Assembly: GCA_022113835.1 (NCBI GenBank)
Contig: JAILWY010000027.1
Location: forward strand, 684,501-748,500
DNA: 64,000 nucleotides
Reading direction: 5' to 3'
DNA from: Atopsyche davidsoni
Taxonomy: Eukaryota > Arthropoda > Insecta > Trichoptera > Hydrobiosidae
Under the pieces are notes generated by a model that was not told the DNA's origin, ran no database searches, and was given only the letters and a program-made list of their open reading frames with translations. A program made the position numbers and the translations under genes. Of this stretch, positions 31,890 through 43,895 are shown piece after piece (the first letter of the stretch is position 1; each line of letters begins with the position of its first letter).

Positions 31890-33060
31890 TTTGTATTTTA
31901 AAATGAACACTGTTTGATATTGGTTTGGACGAGATGGATCGATTTGCTGTCCGGGTGTGAATTATGCATTTGATATTCGATTAATTACTAAAGTTAAGTT
32001 GAATGTATCGCGTGTTACTCGTGTCCTAATATATGCAAATTGATTATAATCTGCCACGGAATGAAAATATCTATAAATTAAAAATATGAGTCGCAGAGTC
32101 GCAAAACTCGCTATGAAGTATTTTTTTGCTTAAAAGTTTTCAATTTCGATAATAAAATAAGAAAGCTTTCTCGTTACAACGAAAAATTTCATTCAAATGC
32201 TAACTTTTATTAAAATACCCAGAGCGGGTTTTGCAGCTCGACGTCATATCAAGTAATATTGGTGATCGAAATATGCCATCAATGTACATAAATATAAAGT
32301 CTTACTAATTTATAAACTATGGTGTGATTGGTTATAAATTTACGCGCGCACTTATATTAATCTATATGTAACTCAAACATGCTTAAATAAACAAAGTAGT
32401 TGTTAATTAATAAGTACGAAAGGAAAATTTATAGAAAAAATATTAGTACATATTACAAAACACGGTCTTTTCGAAATTTTAAAACCAAAAGGACTTTACT
32501 GAACTGTAATTGTCTGAAAATTTCAAATCGACCTAACTGGACTGTTTAATTCTGTAATTCCTTTAAATAGTTGGGCGTAGAAAACTTGCATTATTATTTA
32601 AATTAGTTTTTTTGAACATAAAATAAAAATAAAAATATAATACAAATAGATGTCTACTTCTTAAAATTCAAATGGATTAAGATATTTCATTTTAAGGTGT
32701 TCAACAAAAATGATTTAAAAACGCCAAAAATTTTTTTTGTTTTGCATTTATTTTGTAGTGCGTCTTTTTATCAGATTTATTGTCTTTAAAAAGCCAAATA
32801 AATTACTAAAATAAGATTTTTTGTAATCTTTAGTCAACTGTACTACAAAAAAAAAAAAAAGCCTGCCACGAATCCTACCGAGAAGTTTTATAAATAGGTA
32901 CTCAATGTTTTATCATTGATATTTGGCGATAAAGTAAATGAACAATTCTGTGAACACTATCAGGTTATCAATAGATATGAAAATAGTGCTTCTTAATTTT
33001 GGGAAACATTTGAATTTACGCTGCTTTTAAAAATAAATAAATATTTAAAATGTTATGCTT
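31890..33060. other. Intergenic space between divergent genes
   Basis: The odorant receptor start (- strand, 31889) and DM9 gene C (+ strand, from 33513) diverge from here, so both promoters should lie in this AT-rich interval. No specific regulatory site can be named. Confidence 0.4.
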
Positions 33061-33255
33061 TTGTGATTTACCACACGTTTTGTTTAATTGGTGACCGGTT
33101 TGCCAACCTTTAACTTTGATATTAGCAAACGAATAAAACCACGCTTCGTCACCAATATAATAAAACACGTGGAAAAAATTACAGAGGTTTTTTATTTAAT
33201 GCATTAAAATGGAATTCCACCGAGTACTTTCTGTCAAAAAGATTGAATTTATTAA
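33061..33255. mobile_element. Foldback MITE family C, copy upstream of DM9 gene C
   Basis: Landmarks are GTGATTTACCACACGTTTTG, GGTGACCGGTTTGCCAACC, a partly complementary CACCAATATAATAAAACACG arm, and the AAAATGGAATTCCACCGAGT...CTGTCAAAAAGATTGAA tail shared with the other family members. Confidence 0.55.
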
Positions 33256-33512
33256 ATACTTTAAAAAAAATTGCTTTTGTCACATTGATCATTTTATTAT
33301 GCAATAAATTCAATAAAAATATTGTGAACTGATTGTTCACAATTTTTTTTTGAGAAACTGTGAACAGATAAATGTATGTTTATTTTGTGATAATGAATAT
33401 AATAATACCTACATAACTGACATTTGTGTTGTACTAAATCGCGTTCACGGACCTATTTCTAAAAAAGTGTAAACAAAACTCAATTAAAAACTAAGTTTTT
33501 ACTTGGTTGGAG

Positions 33513-35297
33513 ATGACAGCCGGTAATAGTTTTTCTACATTATGGAGAGTTTATTGTCATTGAACTGTAGGTTTATAATTTTATGTTTAATAACACCACG
33601 CCGATATCTTAAACTTATATTATCTAACAATGTAATAAAACAATCAAAACTAATCCCTAATTATATTATGACTCAGTAATAAAAACAATGAAACAAAAAG
33701 GAAACCCGAGAAAATATAATAAAATGATTAAAATAAATAATATTTTAAATTGATAATTCTGACACTATATAGATTTTTTCGAGGATATTTCTTATCATTT
33801 TACTTTTGAACCGTTAACCTAAATATTGTCAAATTATTTTGACAAAAATCTGTTGGGGATTATTGTCATCATTTCGTTAGTGAATTGATTATGTAAAATA
33901 TATTATTAATATTGGTAATTTTTTTGAATATATATGAATATCTATTTGTCATCTTCTTTGATTTGTAGCTTACACATGGGTCCCGACCAATGCACTGACT
34001 GCTCATACGCTGGAATTTAAAGCTGTGCTAGTTGGGAAGGAAGGCCACGACGGAAGCCCTATATACGTAGGAAGAACCATGTATGAGGGAGAATGCATGC
34101 CCTGCAAAGTTATCCCTAGGCATAATGTGGCTTACGTGAGCTATGACGGGAAGGAAGTCAGGGTGCACAGTTTTGAGGTAAAGGCTTGGGATGAGATGGT
34201 TGGATGATGGGGTGAAAGTCTGCTGTGCTTGGCGAGATGAACTGGAGAATAGAAGCGTTGAGCAAAGGTCAGAAGGTCAAAGATATGTCATGAACCACTC
34301 CGGGTTATATTGCTAGGAGTGAAGATAATATTTGAAAAAATTATAATTAATTTTGGTTGGTAAATATCATATGCAATTTCAACGTTTCTACATTAAAAGT
34401 AGGATGAAAATATCTTAAGTATGTCTGATTTTCATGTAAATTATTTATTGCAGGTATATTCTTAATAACACAAAATATGGTTGTTTTAAATGCGAAAAAG
34501 ATATTCAGGGGCTGGCAATGCTATGTTGCTTGTGTGTATTGCACGACACGACGAAGTGAGAGATGAATTTTTAATGGGTTCTAGTAATTATATGACAAGT
34601 CAGCTTTGAATGCCAGCACCGAAGTTGAGAGACATAATCGATTATTAGACTTTATTAACAAAGCAGAAGAAATTAATACAGCATAGATGGGCGTATTATT
34701 AAATTTGTTGCAGTTGTATTGCATGTCGGGTCCAAGACTGAAATGGATATCGGCTTCGAACGGTCAAGTCCACCCGGGGGCTGTGCAAGCCGGCTCCAGC
34801 AAGTTTGGGGAGAGTTTATATATTGGACGGGCTTTTTATAAAGGTGCTTTGACTCCTGGAAAGGTAGATCATTTTAGACTTATGATGTAAACTTAAGTTG
34901 CTGTGGTTTCATGAAAAGATTGATAAAGAATAGAAGCTTAACTGAAGCTTGAAATCTGAAGTCTGAAAGCTTACTTCATTATGTGTAGGCACGCTATACA
35001 AATACGATAGTCTACTTTCTAAGCAAATTTTCCATGTTAAAAAATGTATATCGAGGTATATGCTTAATTATTTTAAGAAATTGAGAAGTTATAGTTTTAA
35101 GTTAACGCAAAAGTTTGACCCCATTATGAATGATTTTTAATGGTTGGCTAGCATTATTTGTGTATAAATGTATTTATTTATAAATTTAAATTATTTGGTT
35201 TCAGATTTATCCTCGACACGGATGCATTTACATACCATTTGGAGGTCAAGAAGTGTCCTTGAAATCTTACGAGGTGATGGTGATGGAGACTGACTGA
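33513..35297 (+). CDS. DM9-domain (DUF3421) protein gene C, core only
   Basis: The exons are 33513-33522 (ATGACAGCCG, first exon, inferred), 33969-34177, 34714-34863 and 35205-35297 (stop TGA). With the inferred first exon the frame is 462 bases, 153 residues, phases 1, 0, 0 as in genes A and B. The protein starts directly with a YTWVPTNALT segment and two DM9 repeats: GHDGSPIYVGRTMYEGECMP with PRHNVAYVSYDGKE, then LKWISASNG, GESLYIGRAFYKGALTPGK and HGCIYIPFGGQE. It lacks the Pro/His-rich tail exon of its sisters. The first repeat is closest to that of gene B, which suggests B and C are the most recent duplicates. The start exon rests on phase agreement and length alone; the other three are secure. 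Confidence 0.85.
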
Positions 35298-37329
35298 CGC
35301 CCATCTGTGTGATATAAGTAATAATATTACAACAATAATAACATAGGTTTTTAAAGCATTCCTAGTATCTTACCTGCTGCAGATATGTAAATAGTCATTG
35401 TGCATATTTTTTCGAGAAAATTATAAATACTAGATCAAGTTTTAGGTTAACCGAAAATATAAAAAACCGAGCAAATTAGAAGTAAAGCTTGTAAGCAAAG
35501 AATTTTAGATTTGTATTTAAATTAATTAAGAAAAAAAAATGAAGATATCCTGCATGATATCGAAAAGATATTGATTTAAAATTATATAAAATAAATTTAT
35601 AAATACACCCTGAGGATTTAAAGCCTCCGGGTTGCAAAGATCTCTTTACTAGTCTTTGATTTTTATTATTCTCCGGTCAGATATTTATACTGTGGTAGTT
35701 AGTCTATAATGTTCATTAGATTCCCTTGATTTATATATTTTTTTATATGCAACATGTAAAAAAAGGGTTTTTTTCCTCATATTTTTACCTGCACTTACTC
35801 AATAACGAAAAAAGAGAAATCTGCGCGCAGGATCCAGGGATATACCGTATTGTAAGCATAGCTCCTAAGAACTATTGTAAAAATCATAAGAAAATAAATA
35901 ATCTTAATTTTTTTAAATTTCACTTTACTGTAATGAATTCCCAACTGGATTAAACAAATATAATAATCATGAAAGTAGATTTACACATGATTGCAAGTTT
36001 GATGAGAGTCTTCAAGTTTTTCAGTTTAAGTGCAAGTGCAGCCCCTCGAGATGGACGACAGCTCCAACACAGAGGACAATGAGCTCTTTGTGTGGAGGAA
36101 TACACTGTTTAATATGCCATGGTAAAGCACCAGAGCACCAGAGCACGAGGGGAATCTTTCAGTCGCCCTGAAGACTTGCCACCCACGCCATCTGTCGCCG
36201 AGTAGCGCTGCTCGTATTAGATAAGTAGCCGAAATATTTATCATTTCAGGCATATTTAATATAATATTTTTATAAATTTAAGAAAAAAACCGAGTAAATA
36301 TTTTGCTAAGAGTAACGCGCAAGGGCGAACATGAATTTTCGTCGCATCATTTTTTTAAATTGTAACCTTATAAAATGATAAAAATTAAAATAATTCATAT
36401 CATATGCAATACATTAAAGTTAGTGCATATATAATACAAAAAACAATTTTTTTTTTTTTTAAATAAGCATATAGAAATAAAGAATTGATTTTTATATAAA
36501 AGTAAACGAATACACAAAAAGAATACACCAACAATCAATTGAAAAAGATTATGATAAAACATCACATGAATTGTTGAATAAAAATATAATAGAATGAAAC
36601 CGAGAGAATTTTTTTTAAATTCGAAACTTAATTAATTTAGTTTCTTTCCATATAGAAATATCAAAAAATCTAGAAACAAGCAAATGTAGAAGGGTAGAAT
36701 TTACAATGAGAAAAACGGAGTCTACACTTTATTTTATCTTTTTCCCCGTACATATATCTCAAATCAATGGTGTTACAGCAATAAGAAAACATTAACTATT
36801 TAACTATAAAACTTATTTCTTTAACTGACAACTGAACTTTCAGCGAAGTAAACAAATGAAAGCTTGCAAATCTAGTTCAAATAGTATGAGAGAAGCTCTT
36901 TTAATTTGATGCTTTCCGGTGATATTCAAAGGTAACTTAAAGCGTGAGGAAGCCACGGGTTTCGACCCCCTACTTGCCCTCAGACTTGTAATCTGATCTC
37001 TATTTACTATGGTGATGATACCTCTGAAAAATAATGGCCAAGAAAGACGACCCTGGAGACACGTATCATTAATGTTCTACACACACACAAAAGCATATAT
37101 ATATTTATAAATGATTTTATTGACACATGCAATGCTAATACAAAAGTCTGAAACAAACGTAAGCCAATAAAAATCAGTTTGGATTTTGAAGATTTGGATT
37201 CTTTTAGGCTCTAGGAAGAAATATTTATACTAAACCAGTCTTATAAAGCATGTCAATAATACCCATCACCGCTAATATGGAATTGCGGAGCAGCACTTGA
37301 ATAGGTCTCTAAATAAGAAATTCAATATT
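35298..37329. other. Non-coding sequence after DM9 gene C
   Basis: AT-rich DNA. A possible AATAAA for DM9 gene C lies at 35590-35595. No further gene is recognised. Confidence 0.45.
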
Positions 37330-37560
37330 TTTGACAGAGATTATTTGGTGGAATTCCATTTTAATATTTTTGAGTTAAATACTTGAGTGATTTTCCATAT
37401 GTTCGTTTTTATTTGTGACCGGTTTCGCCAACCTTTCACTTCGGACTTTTTGACTTTTTTTTGAGAACCTTTGACTCTGTTTGATAATGCCAACGTGAAA
37501 GGTTGGCGAAACCGGTCACAAATAAAAACGAACATGTGGAAAATCACTCAAATATTTTTT
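37330..37560. mobile_element. Best-preserved copy of foldback MITE family C
   Basis: The arms 37384-37439 and 37495-37550 are 56-base inverted repeats with a single mismatch, enclosing a 55-base loop. The arm core GTGACCGGTTTCGCCAACC is the family signature. The left flank GGTGGAATTCCATTTTAATA is shared with other copies, so the full element extends beyond the arms. Confidence 0.85.
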
Positions 37561-39984
37561 TCAAAAATATTATTAGGTCTCTAAATCTCAGGATGGGCAG
37601 ATATTTATGGTGGCTTAGCTATTTATCTTACTCTTTTTAAGAGCACACCACAAACCACATATAAATAAATAATACAAATTGACAATTTGATTTTTTCTAT
37701 AATTATTTACATTGTTTACTTACGACTATTTTATAATGGTGTAATTACAATACTAGCCCCTGCTCCTGCGAGCAGGTTATGGGTCTCATATCACGTTGCT
37801 TAGGCGGCAGTTACATTTTCTTTTAAATAGAGTGCAATGAGTATAGTCGGAAAAAAATATGTGTAGAAAACTCTTAAGCATGTTCGTGTATTTTTTTGTG
37901 TTTACATGTAGTTGTGGGCACCACTCCGAGAATTAGTTTCTTGAGTGCCCTCGGGTGAGCGTAGCTCGAGTTGTTAACAGAACTGAAGTCGAACTGGCGC
38001 AAATTCCGCATCCACGTTAACTTTTCCTTCCAACTCCTCATTTATCTTGCATTTTCACCTTTTTAATTTGCATTGAGCTATATTTCTGATAAGTATGGAA
38101 AAAATAGCATACTTTACGCTTTTTACCATCGCTTCTTTGCTCATTATGTAAAAGACTCTCTCATTTGTGACGCGGTCAACACATGGCATTTTAAGTACAT
38201 ATTCTCCAATAAAGCCACATTTCAAATGCCTCGATTTTTCGCGTGGATGCTGTCTTAAGTGTCCAGACCTCAAATCCACAGAGAAGAACCGAGACAGCAC
38301 ACTTTTGGAACACACTGTATTCTAAATTGATTTGTCGGTTTTTCTCGACGTTATGGCTTGACATCATGGGCGGTCCGTCGTAATTATTGATTACTTTAAT
38401 AATTATCTTTGAACACCGTTTGTAAATTCATTTATTTATAGAAAAATAAATACATTAATTTAAGTGCAAATTAACCGTTAAATTGAATTTGTAATATGTA
38501 GTATAACTATAAAATTATTCGTTTGCAGCGAATTTCGAATTCGGTCAAGATATTTTTGTATGAAAATATCACAGCTTTCATCATACTAACAGCACTCTGA
38601 AAGATTTAGATGATCATGATCAACGATAAACTTACTTGATCTTAAACGAAATAAATATATTCATTTTATGCATGCTAACGTATTTTTTATTCCAAAAACT
38701 TATATTGTTAATATAAATAAAATATGTCCATGCCATGCATATACGACTATTAATATAAAATGTGTGGTAGTGAATATATTTACTTAATCTAGAAAACGTG
38801 CCATTTTATTAGTTAAATTAGATTACCACTTATTTTGTCTTTAAACTCACCGCACGCCTCTGGCTGACATAATAGTTTATGTAAGGTATTTGCGTATAAA
38901 TTAGTTAGAGATAAAAAAAATTCGAGCCAATTTTCCGACATCGCTCCCGTCTGATAGATAATGTTTTTCGAAGCTCTATTCCCGCAAGCTTCCAAGAAAA
39001 GCTTTTTAGAAGTTATAATAAGCGATGACTGACCGGCCTGTTTGGGTTTTGCGATCCATTTCGAATGAAATAAAAAAATCAATTCTAGATTAACGCGTCC
39101 ATACACAGGGAATACGCGTTTTTATACATGCAAGCATTGGACCGCTTCACAGTTCAGGTGGAGCTATAAGACATTTAAGTATATATAATTCCGTAAAAAA
39201 ATTTTTTTTATGAAAAATAGAACCTTGATATCTTATCTGTTAGGGTTTCTTGTGGTTTTCCTAAATACAACAAAGCAATTCCCTAACCCGACACAACCAT
39301 TGTTTGCTCTCCGGCTTTTCCTCGGGTCCTCCTAACGAAGCCGAGTGGTATGCGTCTAGACTCCTCGTTCAGATTATTTATGTTTCAATGTCTCCCACCT
39401 GTAGGATGCAAGTAAACAGAATATTTTGATATGAATTTTCTAGTCATTTATTGAACATTTTAATATTATCATTCGTGCTCTTGATGATTTTTTCTATGGG
39501 TTCCATACACGTGGGGGGGGGGGGGGCGATGAAGCAATAAAAGACACTGCTTCCTTTAACAAACAAAGCAGACACTTTTGCCTTGGGTCCTAAGCTAAAG
39601 TAGACCCAAGAAGAAAATACTTTAGAGCTATAGCTAAAACGAAGCTGATCCTTGTTGCGAGTTCCACAGTAAGATATGTTGAAGAAGCAAACACGGGCCA
39701 GTAAAGCGAAGTCGCTTATCATCATTATGGCGAATCAATGAAGCAGAATCACCTGAAAAAATAAATTTGAAGTCGCATCCCATAAACGAATTGATAATCG
39801 GCAAAAGGCTTGTCTCCCGTTCCCATGAGACTTGATAAAAAAAATGAAATTTATATAATAAGAAAAAAAATATTATTGAGTATTAGTATAGAATTTGAAT
39901 ATAGAATTAAACTCATCTGAGCCTTCGATAGCGCGTTTGGATACAAAAGATTCCGAATTTAAAACAAATGTGGAAAAAAAAGCA
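37561..39984. other. Gene desert sequence
   Basis: Only short chance open frames. A poly(G) run lies at 39513-39526. Nothing else is recognised. Confidence 0.45.
39513..39526. repeat. Poly(G) homopolymer run
   Basis: Fourteen consecutive G in an AT-rich setting; it could form a G-quadruplex-like structure or be a length-variable site. Confidence 0.9.
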
Positions 39985-40496
39985 GGCGCGCCGCAGGCGG
40001 GAGACAGTGCGGCCGTCTCGCTCTGGCGCGAGGCAGGCCGAGGCAGGCCGGCCGTCCCGCTCTGGCGCGAGGCAGTCCATCATCAGCTCGCCGCTTTTAC
40101 ATAAGAAGTCCAGTACCACGCTTGTCTCCGCGCCGCTCGCACGTGCGCCGCGCCGAGGTAGCACAGGGAATACATCGGGGCTCTGCGATAACGCGCCGCT
40201 TGCTCGATTTCTCACAACAATATCACATAAATCATTTATTAAATAGCATATCGAATGATTTTTAACACAGAAGAGTGGATAATAACACACGAGCATAAAA
40301 TTTTAAATAAAAAAATTGCAACGGCGACTTGTGGATCGCGGTGTTTTATAAAGTTATTTATTGTGTTTTTTTGGCCACGCGATGTAGATCGTGTTTTTTA
40401 AAATAGTTTTTCTTGTTTTTCAGGTTATTTTTCATTGAAAAAGTGTGTGCATATCTTGTTGGATTGAAGTTTGTGTCCTCGGAGAGCTCTTCGCAG
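39985..40496 (+). promoter_or_regulatory. GC-rich island with a possible non-coding first exon
   Basis: From about 39985 to 40200 the sequence is strikingly GC- and CpG-rich, with GCTCTGGCGCGAGGCAG-type repeats at about 40020 and 40060. It is followed by AT-rich DNA and then the strong splice donor TTCGCAG/GTGAGT at 40496/40497. This is what a + strand promoter and 5'-UTR exon of a gene lying mostly to the right of the window would look like. No coding frame is associated. Confidence 0.3.
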
Positions 40497-41385
40497 GTGA
40501 GTCTACCGATTTTAGGTTATGTGGTCACTTTTTTTCTTATCACAAAGTTCTACGTGGAGATCGAAGTTTGATCATGTGCGGGAATACAATGTCTATTGTG
40601 CAACATATCGCACATTGTTATTTGCAGAAAAACGACTAAGTCTCATCGCTTTGTATTTATTTTTATAATAATAAAAGTACATTCTCCGCTACACGTTTAT
40701 CTTGCGAGAATATTAAGGTTATTTAGAATTGCAGATTTTTTTTAGTGATTTTGCGTCAGGTGATTTCCAGTGTCGGAATTCAAGTTGTAATAAAAGTGAG
40801 CGGTTGATGTCATTAATAACAAAAAAAAACACGATTATGTATTAAGAAATGGTGCTGATTGAAACAAAATTGTAGGTTTGCTTTTAACATTATTGAAATT
40901 ATTGGAGCACCGACATTTTTGCATGGCAAACGGCAATATTTTTTTCCAGGAGAGTAGTTTCTTTTAATATATATTTTTTTGTTAAACCAATACGGCACTG
41001 CATAACAGGATATAATTAGGCCACGAATTAACGCATAATTAATTTAATGAATTTGAACAGTCTTCGCAAAAAATCCTTTTTTTTTAAAATAATTGCGGCG
41101 GTAGATTATTATTTTTTCAACGCATATGAGTTAAACTCGCGTTCTAAGAATAAGATATCGTTTTTATGTTTTAAAATCATCTTTGCATTCAACGATACCC
41201 GTTTCATTATTATTTTGATAATATTTATTGGTATGTCGTACGATTAGCTCTATAAGGTGCAAGCAATAAAATAACAAAGTAACACTATAAAAAAACCCGT
41301 ATTGTAACTATTGTAGGTTGAAGAAGTATATACACAAGTTATGGTTATTTTGTATAAATATTATATATGCATACCCACACATGCA

Positions 41386-41461
<76 letters not shown>

Positions 41462-42109
41462 TTCTCATCTATGGTACATCCTCGTATTTTATTCCGTAGC
41501 GTTCATTTAATTGATTAAAAAAACAGTCTTAAGATTTCTCGTAGTGTAGAAAAAGTAGCCATCGAAAGCTGGATTTTGCAATGCCAATACGGTCTCTGGG
41601 GCATTAATCCATTAGGCTTGTATTGCCTTGGAGGAGGTAAGTCGATTGAGTGGAATCTACGACCGCACTAAATCTCAGTAACTAAAGGATTTTATTCCGT
41701 TTATTAGTATTATTCTTCTTCTTTATAGTCTTCTCAGTGCTTAGGGTTGTGATCTGCAAGCAGCGCTACATGTTAAATAGCGGATTCCGAGCCTCTACAA
41801 TTTATGATGATGCCTGGTAGATGAGGATTAATGTTTTTTTTGGTTTGCATTAAAAAATGACTTTGAAAATGTATTTAAATTGCGATTATGAGTTTCGAAG
41901 CAATTCATTTTTCCTATTGCGTAAGCAAATCCGTACTCAGGTAATCCGAATGATTCCGGCACGCGTCTATCGTCGACATTTTAATTACAACAGCATATGC
42001 ATATCGCGTCGATATCACTGTAAAACAAACGATGCGTTGCACCAAGCCGGCAAATTTACATAGATTATAGCTTTAAAAATTTAAATTTCGAATTCATAGA
42101 CCGTTTTTT
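40497..42109. other. AT-rich non-coding stretch
   Basis: No exon is recognised. It contains a (TA)n tract at 41389-41458. If the donor at 40496/40497 is real, this is intron. Confidence 0.4.
41389..41458. repeat. (TA)n microsatellite
   Basis: About 35 uninterrupted TA units. Confidence 0.95.
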
Positions 42110-42480
42110 TTTGAAATTTGAATTTCAAATTCGGAACTCCGAGCCGGAGTCGGCGTGCAGTGCGCGCGTAATTGCGCCTTCATTGCTCCTCCTGCAGCCT
42201 CCCCTGTGATCTGCCTCATCCCCTCGCCATTCCACCCCGCCCAATTAGTTCCGACTCGCAAACGCAGCATGCGAATGTATTTTTTAATTTCTCCTCCCCC
42301 CCTTTGGCGACTCCGAGACGGCATCAGCTCCGAGGAGGCGTCACGCCTTGCGCTGCATCAGCCGACTATTGGATCTAGGAGGGATGAATCGCTCAGCTGC
42401 CTTTGTGATCTTTATCTCGTGGGAGATCTTTGTGTGAAAGCGATGTTTCGTGTGCGACAACCGACCCCACATTGAATACA
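42110..42480. other. GC-rich island in AT-rich DNA
   Basis: It begins near CTCCGAGCCGGAGTCGG and continues with long C-rich stretches. It has chance open frames on both strands but no recognisable protein. A regulatory island or UTR exon is possible. Confidence 0.3.
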
Positions 42481-43439
42481 AACTATTTTTTATATTTTTT
42501 AACTTTAATTGCAATATTTCCAAATCGACACGTAAATCGTATTCGATGTCTCAAAACGGTTCTAAAAGTTAGGTAAAGTTTCGTGAACATATTGAAAGGC
42601 ACGAGGTTTCGTGAAGTGATGTGTTTTCATTTCAACTTTCGTGAGGTTCGGTGATGTTTCGTATTGTGTCTTTAGTTTATTTTCAGAAATTTGATGAAGT
42701 CTCAGTGCAGTTGAGTGAGGGTTCCTGTCTTATTGTGGCATTTGTGAAGGTTTCGTGAGATTGAGTTTGGATCGCGAGTTTTCTTTGTGCGTTTATAAAT
42801 TTGTTTATAATGAAAATTTTGTAGATATTGTTGGATTTTTACTATGTTTTTTGATTGCTATTTAACAAAAAAGCGTCCAATTGAAATACGTGTGACGCAT
42901 TCGATAGTTACTATATATTTTAGTGAATAGTTTTTTTTGAATCCTGCTTTTATTAATAATGATTTTATCGAAGTATATTATATATAATATATATTATATT
43001 TGTCACATGTCGATGATTATGCTTTCATAATAACTACTGATTACTGAATCATCGCATAAAATACGTTTTTTGTTTCGCTCAGAGCCGGATAATCGAAAGC
43101 AAAGTTCATTTCACCATCCGACCACGAGGACTGTGAGTAATGCGATGCGAGTTTATCTCACGACTTGGTGTATAAATACAATCGATTATTGGCATTGTTT
43201 TGAATACTATCTCTTTTATCGCCAGTGTGCGGTTTTTTTTAGAAAATACTAAGAAAAAATGATAACCGTGCTCAACTCGTGATTCAAAGTTCAAAGTGTG
43301 GCTGAAACAATATAAAACATTTATTTTTATCCAAGTTGTAACCAATACATATTTTAAATGAAACGGCATTTTTGCCCTTCACCAGCGTATAAAGCTAATT
43401 ACTATGGTTAGTTAAAAATTCACTGGCTTGCCGGAGGAA
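42481..43439. other. AT-rich non-coding stretch with TTTCGTGA repeats
   Basis: Between about 42560 and 42770 short TTTCGTGA-type words recur several times. Otherwise nothing is recognised. Confidence 0.3.
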
Positions 43440-43625
43440 GTAATTGAATCATATCTGGCTAAGCTTCTACCCCGGCTCCATTTCCGGGCCCCGTGTCGAT
43501 ATATGATATCCCCCTTGCAAGTCTACGATAATGTATGCGGCCGGGGTATTGCGGGACCTGTCCGTGATCGCAGATGTCGTCACTCGCAGGGGCTCCCAAT
43601 CGGGGGCCGCCGGACCCCTGCAAGG
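43440..43625. other. GC-rich block, unassigned
   Basis: Contains GGGCCCCGTGTCG, GCGGCCGGGGTATTGCGGGA and CGGGGGCCGCCGGACCCC. No convincing protein is encoded. It lies directly left of a family A repeat copy and may belong to it. Confidence 0.3.
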
Positions 43626-43729
43626 GCAATCGATTCTTCGCAACTGTCTACATTTGTGATGATTTTAAAATCCTATTTATGTTACAAACGGTATATATTT
43701 ATATACTATATATTCATCATCATCAAGTG

Positions 43730-43895
43730 TCTCTCCTCAGAGGAGAAGGCGACCATTTCACGGAGAATATACTCATGTAGAGCCAGTGTTCATGGTTTTC
43801 TAAGGAGAAAATAATGTAGGTGGGTCCTTCTACACCGCAGTTTTATATTAGAAGGAAAAGTCTGCCCATTAGCGTTATTATATAATCTTACTATT
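43730..43895 (+). repeat. Dispersed repeat family A, copy 2
   Basis: It shares GTGTCTCTCCTCAGAGGAG, the GGGTCCTTCTACACCGCAG block and GGAAAAGTCTGCCCATTAGC with the copies at 7870-8110 (reverse) and 48385-48612. Confidence 0.6.

Noticed and set aside
39895..40296. Overlapping frames on both strands across the GC island
   Set aside because: GC-rich DNA has few stop codons; the peptides are Arg/Ala-rich and of no family.
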